A stretch of 64,000 nucleotides of DNA. It comes from 55-13 sp037190145. GTDB lineage: Bacteria > Armatimonadota > Fimbriimonadia > Fimbriimonadales > Fimbriimonadaceae. This document shows, piece by piece, positions 44,154-52,000 of the stretch. How positions within the stretch are numbered: the stretch's first letter is position 1; each line of letters opens with the position of its first letter. Made by a program: the position numbers and the translations under genes. A model generated the notes under the pieces. It ran no database searches. It worked only from the letters and a program-made list of their open reading frames with translations, and was not told the DNA's origin. The stretch is from contig JBBCJU010000001.1 of assembly GCA_037190145.1 (NCBI GenBank), positions 186,001-250,000 on the forward strand. Reading direction: 5' to 3'.

Positions 44154-45062
44154 TTAACCAGCGAGAATATTCGTCATAAGGGCATCAAAGACGAGTGTAG
44201 GGTTTCCATTCCCTACCACGCGACGGTGTCCTTCAATCATCGCGCTTCGAGCTGCATACCACTCGGGATGCAAGTGACGACAAGCGATAACCAAAAGCTC
44301 AAGAGCCTCAGTATTGGCTGTACGAGCGTTCGACTCGATTGCCTTTTGAAGACTTTCGGAGATTCCCTTCAGGGTTTCGGAAGCCACAAGGGCCTCATCC
44401 AGCGAACGCTTTGGTAGAGTTTCCGCAAACTGCCAAACTCCTCGAAAAACCGCCTCGTTTTGTTGAAACTGTGCATATCGCCCTGGCGCACCTTCTGCTA
44501 GCCTCCAAAGTGGATCATCATTTGGTGTGTTAGGCAGTTCACAAGAAACCGCCACACATCGAGACAGGATGGTCGGCAAAATGCTTCCTACCGATGTAGT
44601 AGTCAGGATGAACTTGGCATAGGGATATGGTTCTTCTAGCGACTTCAGAAGAACGTTTGCGGAATCAGCATTCATCCGATCCGCATCTTCAATCAGAACC
44701 ACTTTTCGAAGCGAATTCAGAGGAGGAGTTCTGAGAAAATCTAACACCGGCACTCCCTTGAAATCATTGGGAGCAGACCTCTTGGGAGACGTAATCTGGA
44801 TATCCCGAATAATTCGGCTTGGCCCCATGGGCTCCACTACGAGTAAGTCTGCGTTACGCCCACTATCAAACGATTTGGATGCTGCGTGATCGGTGTCGCC
44901 GCCGCTCAACCACTGTCTCGCTAAAAAGTTGGCCAGGTCACGCTTTCCAGCCCCTCGGGCACCATAGAGCAGGACCGCATGGACGCCACTGTCAAGTGAA
45001 GCAAACTCTGCCACCGCCTTCTTTGCTGTGGTCAGACCCGGTAAGTGATCTAGCTCTAGCAT
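44154..45062 (-). CDS. holB: DNA polymerase III delta' subunit-like clamp loader protein
   Basis: 302 residues from MLELDHLPGLTTAKKAVAEF. AAA+ fold with a P-loop-like LLYGARGAGKRDLANFLARQ, KVVLIEDADRMNADSANVLL (the delta' D-A-D box), KSLEEPYPYAKFILTTTSVG and TILSRCVAV with the SRC motif. It helps load the sliding clamp. Start ATG is 4 nt after the DarA stop; the same darA-holB order as in Bacillus and other Firmicutes, so the pairing is ancient. Confidence 0.9.
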   Translation of the reverse strand: MLELDHLPGLTTAKKAVAEFASLDSGVHAVLLYGARGAGKRDLANFLARQWLSGGDTDHAASKSFDSGRNADLLVVEPMGPSRIIRDIQITSPKRSAPNDFKGVPVLDFLRTPPLNSLRKVVLIEDADRMNADSANVLLKSLEEPYPYAKFILTTTSVGSILPTILSRCVAVSCELPNTPNDDPLWRLAEGAPGRYAQFQQNEAVFRGVWQFAETLPKRSLDEALVASETLKGISESLQKAIESNARTANTEALELLVIACRHLHPEWYAARSAMIEGHRRVVGNGNPTLVFDALMTNILAG

Positions 45063-45066
45063 CGAC

Positions 45067-45396
45067 TTAGAATCGCTCAAACGACTCAACAGGAAGAACG
45101 AACACCACTGCGCCCCCTACCGGAACCTTAACGGGGCTCGGAATGAACGCTCCCGGAGGTGCAGCCTCAAACGGCATTACATTAACCAACTGTTCACGGG
45201 ACTGACAATTTTGACCAATGACTCGCTTAAGCGTTGCGACATCAGGTTCGTCCACGCCAATGAGAAACGTTGTGTTCCCCTCTCGCAAGAACCCACCCGT
45301 TGAACCGATGATGGTGAACTTAAAGCCAGCTTTTAATAACTCATCCGTGATCTTGTTCTTATCACGGCTATGGACGATGCATACCACCAGCTTCAC
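45067..45396 (-). CDS. darA: Cyclic-di-AMP receptor, DarA/PstA-like PII protein
   Basis: 109 residues from GTG 45396 (VKLVVCIVHSRDKNKITDEL), exactly the usual DarA size; longer open frame upstream is excluded. KAGFKFTIIGSTGGFLREGN and TTFLIGV carry the c-di-AMP loops. C-terminal PVGGAVVFVLPVESFERF. A TATAAT box (45408-45403) lies 6 nt before GTG, so the mRNA is probably leaderless. Signal protein; next to holB. Confidence 0.9.
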   Translation of the reverse strand: MKLVVCIVHSRDKNKITDELLKAGFKFTIIGSTGGFLREGNTTFLIGVDEPDVATLKRVIGQNCQSREQLVNVMPFEAAPPGAFIPSPVKVPVGGAVVFVLPVESFERF

Positions 45397-45436
45397 AACA
45401 GGATTATACGCGCCAGAGAATAAAAGCAGAGATAAA

Positions 45437-45471
45437 CAAAAAATCGCACGAACCTTGAAAGGTTCGTGCGA
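45437..45471 (-). terminator. Terminator after the 45492 pseudopilin gene
   Basis: Stem TCGCACGAACCTT/AAGGTTCGTGCGA (45444-45471) runs into TTTTTTG on the minus strand, 20 nt after the stop. Confidence 0.88.
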
Positions 45472-45491
45472 CATTCTATGCACAGGCTTGT

Positions 45492-46379
45492 TTAATTGCA
45501 GCCTTGCTTGTATGGGTCCCAGATAGAATCCAACTTGGTAGTGGTCGGGCCACCATTGGCGAGAGCCTTCCAATCCATTGTTTTCGCACTTGAGTCAGCT
45601 CTAACCGTATTCAGTTGACCAGCATATCGCTGTTGAATCAACCTTTCGGCTTCAGCATCGGTTGGCTGAACCTCACCAGAACCATTCCACTTGAACAGAT
45701 AGCTGTTTCCGAGGTGCTTCCAGTACAGAGGATAGGTGCTCGTGTTGTAGTTGAAGTTGTTACCCTTCAAAGACGTAGAACATACACCACGAGGAAGAAC
45801 GTTGTAGTAGGATGCATCGACCATGACCACGGTATTGGATACATTGTCAACCGCAGTGGCTGAGATGGGAGAAGCGCTGTTGTTTGGAGTGAACATATAG
45901 GAGTTCAGACCGTATGAGTTGTTTCCGCCATAAGATCGGAAGTCTGGATTCGACTCTGTTCCAACCGTATCCCAACCTGCCCAAGCCCCTGGCTTAGTTG
46001 CAGCTTTCATGAGGTCTGCACTCTTCGTATACGGATCTAGCAGTTGCTTGTGGAAGTTATAGTCCCTTGATCGTGGACCAAACAGCGCGTTTGCAGCAGC
46101 ATCCCCATGAGAAGCTCTCACCTTTTGATAGTCGTTGTTTGCACAAGCGGCTGGAGCACAGGAAGTGCTTCCGACGCCATGGCGGTACATGAAGAACACA
46201 TCATCGTAGTCGGCAAGATAGATGTGCATCGCTGTGCCAATTTGCTTGACCTGGCTGAGGCCAGCTGTCTTTTTAGCCGCCAGTTTAGCCTGGGCAAAGA
46301 CAGGAAAAAGAATTGCTGCAAGGATTGCGATAATCGCAATAACGACGAGAAGTTCGATAAGGGTAAAAGCTCTCTTCAA
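45492..46379 (-). CDS. Solitary pseudopilin, no coupled partner
   Basis: 295 residues, TTG start, MKRAFTLIELLVVIAIIAIL. The helix continues FPVFAQAKLAAKKTAGLSQV. Globular domain with VDNVSNTVVMVDASYYNVLP and an ending YLFKWNGSGEVQPTDAEAER rather than the H-X9-DG motif. C-terminal TKLDSIWDPYKQGCN. It ends in a terminator with no small gene between, so it is the only one of the seven without a lipoprotein or PEP-CTERM partner. A hairpin-plus-T-tract lies in its leader. Confidence 0.85.
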   Translation of the reverse strand: MKRAFTLIELLVVIAIIAILAAILFPVFAQAKLAAKKTAGLSQVKQIGTAMHIYLADYDDVFFMYRHGVGSTSCAPAACANNDYQKVRASHGDAAANALFGPRSRDYNFHKQLLDPYTKSADLMKAATKPGAWAGWDTVGTESNPDFRSYGGNNSYGLNSYMFTPNNSASPISATAVDNVSNTVVMVDASYYNVLPRGVCSTSLKGNNFNYNTSTYPLYWKHLGNSYLFKWNGSGEVQPTDAEAERLIQQRYAGQLNTVRADSSAKTMDWKALANGGPTTTKLDSIWDPYKQGCN

Positions 46380-46402
46380 GGGGAATCTCCAGGTGGTTCA
46401 GG

Positions 46403-46434
46403 AAAAAATGAGCGCCTTTTTGAAAGGCGCTCAT
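46403..46434 (-). terminator. Terminator or attenuator between lipoprotein and pseudopilin genes
   Basis: Stem ATGAGCGCCTTT/AAAGGCGCTCAT (46423-46434 and 46408-46419) followed on the minus strand by TTTTTTCC. Only 24 nt separate it from the TTG start of the next pseudopilin, which leaves no room for a promoter. So the promoter must lie before it, and the hairpin may act as an attenuator. Confidence 0.6.
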
Positions 46435-46508
46435 TGCTTAGGTGCGACTACGAAATTGTGTAACATTGAATACTTACAATGCGATAAAGTCGTGACCTAT
46501 ACACAGAA

Positions 46509-46530
46509 CTCTTAACCTAATCTTAATTTA
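46509..46530. promoter_or_regulatory. TTAAC direct repeats upstream of the 45492 pseudopilin
   Basis: CTTAAC at 46511 and CTTAAT at 46522 are 11 bp apart. Same spacing as the Pho-box-like repeats at 47820-47858. Weak, two units only. Confidence 0.3.
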
Positions 46531-46561
46531 AGGATCAGCCTTTCTTTCCGTAATCAAGCAT

Positions 46562-46774
46562 CTATTGTTGTCCAGCTTGCCCAGCCTCCACATCGGCATT
46601 GCGTTGCTGGATTGCTTTGTATTCATCCAACTTGCCCTCCCTAGCTAGGTCAGCTTCTAGCTGAGATTGACTAACTTGCGGATAAGCCTTATCGATCTCA
46701 CCTTGGCCAACTTCATTAGAACCGCAACTAACCAATAAGACTGTAACAAGTATTAGGCCTGACAATTTCATCAT
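46562..46774 (-). CDS. Small lipoprotein coupled to pseudopilin
   Basis: 70 residues from the ATG inside the previous stop (ATGA). MMKLSGLILVTVLLVSCGSN, lipobox LVSC. The mature part is acidic and helical (EVGQGEIDKAYPQVSQSQLE; DEYKAIQQRNADVEAGQAGQ), so it could form a coiled coil. Upstream is the 46771 pseudopilin. No known family. Confidence 0.78.
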   Translation of the reverse strand: MMKLSGLILVTVLLVSCGSNEVGQGEIDKAYPQVSQSQLEADLAREGKLDEYKAIQQRNADVEAGQAGQQ

Positions 46775-47766
46775 CCGCCGAAACCCCACATTGGGTAATT
46801 GATTGACTCATTTGGTGGACGAATGCCAAGATTTCCGGCGGTACCTCCACCATTTGGCATCCCGTGACAATCATCCATGTACGTGTATCCGGCACCAGCT
46901 CCCCCGGTTACCCCAACCATTTCTTGTTTAGTCGGACACTTGGAAAGGAACTTTCCCGCTGCCATAAACTTGGCACTTCCGTCAGAAAATCCCAGTGTTA
47001 ATCCTCCGGTTACCGCTTTATTCGTATCTACTTCATTGCTAACTGTATTGGCATAGCAATCTGTTGTGCCACGAGGGGTCTTATTAACCTTATTTTTCCA
47101 GTATTCGCGAAAAGCTGCTGGATAGGCAGTTATATCTTGGGTAGTCGAATTCCACTTAGTATCGTCCGTTGCGACAGGAAGCACTCCTAGGCTGTAGGTA
47201 ACTTCCATTAGAATCATCGCTTCAGATGGGCTCGGAACAGCAGTTAACGTTCCGCCCAACCAGCTGTTTCTACGGCCTCTTGAACCGACCTGTCCAGTTG
47301 CAAGGTTTGAAATGTATAGAGATCCAGTCAAGCCATTATTCAACAGGAACTGGTTGTTTAGCTGCCCATTGTTGTCCCACTCGGACTGAACTCTTGTCCT
47401 TAAAGGATTCACAAATAATTCAACATTCTTCACATAAGGCTGCGGCCACTTTTGCCAAGAAAAGTTGTTGGTTCGGTTGTAAAACGGACCGTTACACCCT
47501 TCTAAAAAGGTGTCGTTCAAGTTTGCTGCTTTGAACTTTGGATTTAAGGAACTGTACGGAACACATTCGTCTTGACGAGGATATGTGTCGTCATAGTCTC
47601 CCGCATACATGATCAGACCGAGACCTTGCTGTTTCGTATTAGAAAGAACCTGCGTCTTCTTTGCCGCAACCTTTGCTTGCGCAAAAACCGGAAAGAGGAT
47701 CGCAGCAAGAATCGCGATTATCGCGATAACGACAAGAAGTTCGATAAGGGTAAATGCTCGCTTCAT
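46771..47766 (-). CDS. Solitary pseudopilin, tandem paralog A
   Basis: 331 residues, MKRAFTLIELLVVIAIIAIL, helix to AQAKVAAKKTQVLSNTKQ. Contains KQQGLGLIMYAGDYDDTYPR and VNPLRTRVQSEWDNNGQLNN, shared with the 48058 paralog (MRTRNTTEWSTNGQ), and ending GGLTLGFSDGSAKFMAAGKF. Its start is preceded by four TTAAC-like repeats at 11-bp intervals. Stop overlaps a lipoprotein start (ATGA). Confidence 0.88.
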   Translation of the reverse strand: MKRAFTLIELLVVIAIIAILAAILFPVFAQAKVAAKKTQVLSNTKQQGLGLIMYAGDYDDTYPRQDECVPYSSLNPKFKAANLNDTFLEGCNGPFYNRTNNFSWQKWPQPYVKNVELFVNPLRTRVQSEWDNNGQLNNQFLLNNGLTGSLYISNLATGQVGSRGRRNSWLGGTLTAVPSPSEAMILMEVTYSLGVLPVATDDTKWNSTTQDITAYPAAFREYWKNKVNKTPRGTTDCYANTVSNEVDTNKAVTGGLTLGFSDGSAKFMAAGKFLSKCPTKQEMVGVTGGAGAGYTYMDDCHGMPNGGGTAGNLGIRPPNESINYPMWGFGG

Positions 47767-47819
47767 GATGGCTCCAGACAGACCAAGCCTGTCAATACAA
47801 GCAAGCTTTATATTACAGT

Positions 47820-47858
47820 ATTAATGAACCGTTAAGACACCGCTAAGAGGGAGTTAAA
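47820..47858 (-). promoter_or_regulatory. Four 11-bp-spaced TTAAC-like repeats (Pho-box-like)
   Basis: On the minus strand TTTAAC, CTTAGC, CTTAAC and ATTAAT follow at exactly 11-bp steps (plus positions 47853, 47842, 47831, 47820). Their last unit ends 54 nt before the ATG. PhoB/PhoP- and SphR-type sites are 11-bp direct repeats of TTAAC or CTGTCA. Suggests an OmpR/PhoB-family regulator. No phosphate gene is in the window. Confidence 0.5.
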
Positions 47859-47908
47859 TTTACCAGTATTTGAGCTAAACAAAGCTGTCTAGCTCAAATC
47901 TTCGGATT

Positions 47909-48061
47909 CTAGCGGTTATTGTTGACTTCTTCTAGACCATCATTCTTGCCGTCAGGAGTTTTGCTGAAATTCTGTGCATCTTGTTCACTTACTGTTGGCG
48001 TACTGCACCCAACTAGTAAAAGTGAACAAACCCATCCAATAGCTACCAGCAACTTCTTCAC
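47909..48061 (-). CDS. Small lipoprotein coupled to pseudopilin, GTG start
   Basis: 50 residues from a GTG that overlaps the pseudopilin stop (GTGA). The signal KKLLVAIGWVCSLLLVGC has lipobox LVGC, and the mature part is short and hydrophilic (STPTVSEQDAQNFSKTPDG, then KNDGLEEVNNNR). Too short to be found by length cut-offs. Unknown function. Confidence 0.75.
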   Translation of the reverse strand: MKKLLVAIGWVCSLLLVGCSTPTVSEQDAQNFSKTPDGKNDGLEEVNNNR

Positions 48062-48972
48062 TGTCCTATCCCCCAGAACGGATAGGTCAGGCTGGTATTC
48101 GGCGTAGTCAACCCACCTGAATAGGCTACGACATTTGTGGTTCTTCGGCAGTTTGAGCTGAAAGCGCCAAACGGATATGCCGTGCCGATGTATTCCATCG
48201 CGGTTGGTGAATTAGCCACAAGCTTGCCAGCGGTGACAAATTTGGCGCTGCCATCGGCAAAACCTACAGTTACACCGCCCGCAGGTGCACCTACTGGGTC
48301 AACTTCGTTTGTCGTTCCGCAATTGTCTGTACCCGTTACTTTGAACACGATTCTTTGCCAATATTCTCGAATCGCCAAAGGATAGACAGTTTCTACACCG
48401 TTTACAGCCGAACCGCTCCTGACAACAAACGGCACCGCATATGTGTTCGGCATTTCCATCAAAAGCATCGTGGAAGCTACATTAGGAATCGAAGTCTGGG
48501 TTCCACCTGTCCAAGGCATGGACTGAAAGGATGCGCTCGAAGCACCCACAAGAGCAAGATTGATCACAAAAGAGTTTAGGATTTGTCCATTGGTAGACCA
48601 CTCTGTTGTGTTCCTTGTCCGCATAGGATGGAAAAACAAGTCCGTGCTTTTGATATAGGGCATTGGATATTTTTGCCAGGTTTGCCAGGTCATGCTGTGC
48701 CCAAAACCAGTCCCAGCCGAGCAACGAAGAGTGCCATCGTTTAGAACTGGGTTGATGGATGAGTTCAACTCGCAGCCACTTCGGCGAGGATACGTGTCGT
48801 CATAGTCGCCGATGTACATCAAAATGCCGAGACTGATCTGCTTCTGATTGCTTAATGCTGCAGTTTTCTTGGCAGCAGCCTTTGCTGATGCAAAAACTGG
48901 AAAAAGGATCGCCGCTAAGATCGCAATGATTGCAATCACAACGAGCAGTTCAATAAGCGTAAATGCGCGTTT
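48058..48972 (-). CDS. Solitary pseudopilin, tandem paralog B
   Basis: 304 residues from ATG 48972 (MKRAFTLIELLVVIAIIAIL), chosen because the 18 codons before it add nothing to a prepilin signal. Helix to FASAKAAAKKTAALSNQKQ. Shares KQISLGILMYIGDYDDTYPR, MRTRNTTEWSTNGQ and GGVTVGFADGSAKFVTAGKL with the 46771 paralog, so the two arose by duplication. Stop overlaps a small lipoprotein start (GTGA). Upstream TTAAC repeats lie at 49140-49156. Confidence 0.88.
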   Translation of the reverse strand, partial: KRAFTLIELLVVIAIIAILAAILFPVFASAKAAAKKTAALSNQKQISLGILMYIGDYDDTYPRRSGCELNSSINPVLNDGTLRCSAGTGFGHSMTWQTWQKYPMPYIKSTDLFFHPMRTRNTTEWSTNGQILNSFVINLALVGASSASFQSMPWTGGTQTSIPNVASTMLLMEMPNTYAVPFVVRSGSAVNGVETVYPLAIREYWQRIVFKVTGTDNCGTTNEVDPVGAPAGGVTVGFADGSAKFVTAGKLVANSPTAMEYIGTAYPFGAFSSNCRRTTNVVAYSGGLTTPNTSLTYPFWGIGQ

Positions 48973-49139
48973 CATTTCGTTAAATCCTCCAGACAAGCGC
49001 ATCCATGCGCGCGGGACCACAGTCACTTTATAGTCCCAACAAATCTAGAAACATTCTGGTTAATCCTTAAGGTCTTTGTTAAGGCCGGTGCAATTTTATG
49101 GGCAAAACTGCTTAAAGAACCATCATTTTAAGTTGAAAC

Positions 49140-49156
49140 CTTAACTTTTCCTTAAC
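49140..49156. promoter_or_regulatory. TTAAC direct repeats upstream of paralog B
   Basis: CTTAAC at 49140 and 49151, exactly 11 bp apart, about 170 bp upstream of the pseudopilin start. A second TTAAG/TTAAGG pair lies at 49065-49083. The orientation is opposite to the gene. Confidence 0.3.
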
Positions 49157-49169
49157 ATTATGAGCGAGC

Positions 49170-50390
49170 CTAAAAGTTTAAGGGAAACTCCGAACACTCA
49201 GCCGCCATTCGATCTTTGATTTGTGACAAAGGTGTTAAGTTCGAAATCTCTTGGCGCAACCAATCGTTTCCGGCAAGTATGTCTATCGGAGCACGATCAT
49301 ACACGTACTCATAGGGAGGATTCCGCCAAGCAAAACCAGGCAACTGAGCTTCTTGAGAGTCCGCCACGAACTCCTTTTCTTTACTCAGATGGGTTGCGTC
49401 ATGCAATCCGCTCTGGCGTATCGCCTCCTGCATGATCGCCACATAGGTGATGACCGGCGTAAACTTGCTTCTATCCAATACATGAACGTGGCAGCCGCCG
49501 CAAAGCTTCCCTTGGTGTTTATTGAAAGTTGGCTGGAATGGCAGGGGACGGAACACACATCCATCAAGTCCAAGTGCGTTGAGGGCATCGGCAAACCGCC
49601 ACGAATCAAGGAACGGTGCGCCGAAAATCTCAAAGGGCCGTGTGGTACCCCTACCCTCGCTCATATTGGTAGCCTCCAGCAAACAACCTCCTGGGTACAC
49701 AATCGCAGTATCCAGGGTTGGCATATTAGGGGACAGCATAGACCAAGGTAGGTCTGTTTCATCCCAATATTGATCCCTTGACCAACCTTCCATTTCCACA
49801 ACCGTAAGATCTAGTCCAGGGAAGAAGTGACTCTTCAAGTAGCAAGCTATTTCACCGATCGTCATGGCGTGACGCGTAGGAAGCGGATACAAACCCACGA
49901 AGGATTCATAGCCAGGCTGTAACAAGGTTCCTTCGACTTGGGTTCCACCAATTGGGTTTGGGCGGTCTAGAACCTTAATGGGAATCTTCAGCGACTCACA
50001 GGCCTTTATACACAGAGCCATGGTCCATACAAATGTGTAATATCGAGCACCGACATCCTGCAAATCAACGACTAGCTCATCAACGCCTTCAAGCATTTTC
50101 GAAGTTGGCTCGCGTTGTTCTCCATAAAGCGAATAGACCTTAGGTCCAGAAGGCTTATCCTCGCCCTCCCACTCAATCATGTTGTCCTGCGTGTGACCAA
50201 AGAGGCCATGCTGCGGCCCAAAAACGGCTTGCAGTTTGAGCCTTCCAGCTTCATCTTCCTTCTTAAGAAGGTCCAGCCCGTAACGTAAATCCCGCGTAAC
50301 CGATGCTTGATTCCCTACATAGCCAATACTCTTTCCACGTAGACTTTTGAATTCGCTTTGAACGAGTACATCCAATCCGGTCAAGACCAT
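49170..50390 (-). CDS. NamZ-like exo-beta-N-acetylmuramidase (DUF1343)
   Basis: 406 residues. LVQSEFKSLRGKSIGYVGNQ, KLQAVFGPQHGLFGHTQDNM, LVVDLQDVGARYYTFVWTMA, LDRPNPIGGTQVEGTLLQPG and PYPTRHAMT-type motif (LPTRHAMTIGEIACYL) are the DUF1343 hallmarks. Members such as B. subtilis NamZ release MurNAc from peptidoglycan ends. No signal peptide here, so it may be intracellular, in contrast to NamZ. The DUF1800 gene upstream lies 33 nt away, possibly in one unit. Confidence 0.9.
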   Translation of the reverse strand: MVLTGLDVLVQSEFKSLRGKSIGYVGNQASVTRDLRYGLDLLKKEDEAGRLKLQAVFGPQHGLFGHTQDNMIEWEGEDKPSGPKVYSLYGEQREPTSKMLEGVDELVVDLQDVGARYYTFVWTMALCIKACESLKIPIKVLDRPNPIGGTQVEGTLLQPGYESFVGLYPLPTRHAMTIGEIACYLKSHFFPGLDLTVVEMEGWSRDQYWDETDLPWSMLSPNMPTLDTAIVYPGGCLLEATNMSEGRGTTRPFEIFGAPFLDSWRFADALNALGLDGCVFRPLPFQPTFNKHQGKLCGGCHVHVLDRSKFTPVITYVAIMQEAIRQSGLHDATHLSKEKEFVADSQEAQLPGFAWRNPPYEYVYDRAPIDILAGNDWLRQEISNLTPLSQIKDRMAAECSEFPLNF

Positions 50391-50423
50391 GGCCCGGATT
50401 TTGGCATGTTGTACTCTCCGGAT

Positions 50424-51821
50424 TTACATCAGTTGGAACTCAGGAGCAGCAAAAATAAGCCGCGAAACGGCCGCTGCTGTGGCATTAGAGTTTTGCGCAG
50501 TGACTCGCCCACCGGAAGCTTTTTGAGCCGCTTCCACTAGCTTGGGCATTTTATAGCTAGGAATCGGAGCATCAAATACGGAAACCAGCTTGTTTGCTAC
50601 TCCTCGTGGTGTCGGTTCAGAAGAAAAAATCGGGAACGACTGGAATCTGAGTTGGGTACCTGATTTGGCTTGACCATACAACCGGTTGCCCCAGTTAATG
50701 CGCTCCATCATCGTTGCCGATGTAATCCAACTTGGCCCGGTTTCCCAACCGGCTACATCAGGAGGGAAGAGCAAATGCATGCCCATGTTCTTCATGGATT
50801 GATATGCAATCGTCACTGGCTGAACCTTTGCCCTGAGGTTCTCTGGATTCCCCGCCATGGCTTCGCCCAGCACTTGAGCTACCCCTAACTGTCGCAGGCT
50901 TACGACAGTGAAGTCAACGGGACTTTTGTAGATGGCTCGTTCAGCTTTGTTTGAATAAAACTCGCTCGATTTCATCATCTCCTTGAGCAGAGATTTTATG
51001 CTCAGATTCTCTGACTGAAATTTCCGAGCAATACGAGTTATAAGGAAATCATCTGGGTTTGGATAAGCAAACCATTCCCAAATCTTCTTTGTAATGTATT
51101 CACTAGTCTCTGGCATCTCACACAAGAGATCAATAACCTGCTCTCCCGTAAGTGGGCCTGATTTCCCTAGCACTGTTTTATCTCCCCGATCATGCTGGTT
51201 TGGGCGAAAAACAAAGCCTTGACTGGGCCGGGGACCACGGTTACCTACCCTGCCAATCGACCAACCCGTAAAGGCTCTTGCGGCTTCCTTGATATCGGTC
51301 TCGGTGTAGCGATTGTCTACACCAAGTGTAAACAACTCCATCACTTCTCGAGCAAAGTTTTCGTTTGGCTTTCCCTTAACGTTGAATTGGTTATCTAGCC
51401 AGAAGAGCATCGCGGGATCCTTGCTGATCTCCGTTAGGAATTCTCGAAAATTACCCGTGGCATTGGCTCTCAAAACCTCATTGTGCTGGTGCATCGTCAA
51501 GCCGTTTTGGACCTTGCTCGCACTGGTCGCAAAGTGATCGTGCCAAAAGACCGTCATCTTTTCCTGCAAAGGACGCTGCGTAGCAATCATCCTCAGGGTC
51601 CACCACGCGCCCACCGCTTGAGGTTGAATCTGCCCATTCTGGTTGGCAAACTTTTCGACCTCTACATCGAAGCCTTCATCAACGTCGCTGTATTCCAGGA
51701 GCTTGTCAATGGCACCGTTCAGACCGTCTTTAAGGTAGTAGTCCAGTTCCGCCTCGCTTGCCCCTAAGCCAAATCGCCTAAGGAGATGTGCGCCCTTTTC
51801 TCGTTCTGTCGAGAGTGCCAT
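50424..51821 (-). CDS. DUF1800 family protein
   Basis: 465 residues. HLLRRFGLGASEAELDYYLK, MTVFWHDHFATSASKVQNG, MLFWLDNQFNVKGKPNENFA, REVMELFTLGVDNRYTETDI and KEAARAFTGW are hallmarks of the family. Members are usually exported in a pair with DUF1501 proteins in Planctomycetota and Armatimonadota; neither a signal peptide nor a DUF1501 neighbour is seen. Function unknown; all-helical. Confidence 0.9.
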   Translation of the reverse strand: MALSTEREKGAHLLRRFGLGASEAELDYYLKDGLNGAIDKLLEYSDVDEGFDVEVEKFANQNGQIQPQAVGAWWTLRMIATQRPLQEKMTVFWHDHFATSASKVQNGLTMHQHNEVLRANATGNFREFLTEISKDPAMLFWLDNQFNVKGKPNENFAREVMELFTLGVDNRYTETDIKEAARAFTGWSIGRVGNRGPRPSQGFVFRPNQHDRGDKTVLGKSGPLTGEQVIDLLCEMPETSEYITKKIWEWFAYPNPDDFLITRIARKFQSENLSIKSLLKEMMKSSEFYSNKAERAIYKSPVDFTVVSLRQLGVAQVLGEAMAGNPENLRAKVQPVTIAYQSMKNMGMHLLFPPDVAGWETGPSWITSATMMERINWGNRLYGQAKSGTQLRFQSFPIFSSEPTPRGVANKLVSVFDAPIPSYKMPKLVEAAQKASGGRVTAQNSNATAAAVSRLIFAAPEFQLM

Positions 51822-52000
51822 GATCTGTGTGACGGATTATCGGAATTGGGGTTCACTTGCTAAACCCTAACCTGGCAGTTACTCCCACTAAGTAGCTACC
51901 TCAACCAGATTCTAGCCTAATTTGGCCCCTCACTCACCCTTAACGCGGGTATGTTTTATCCCAATTCAAGGCGAAAGGAAGCCAAAGAAATACAAAAACC

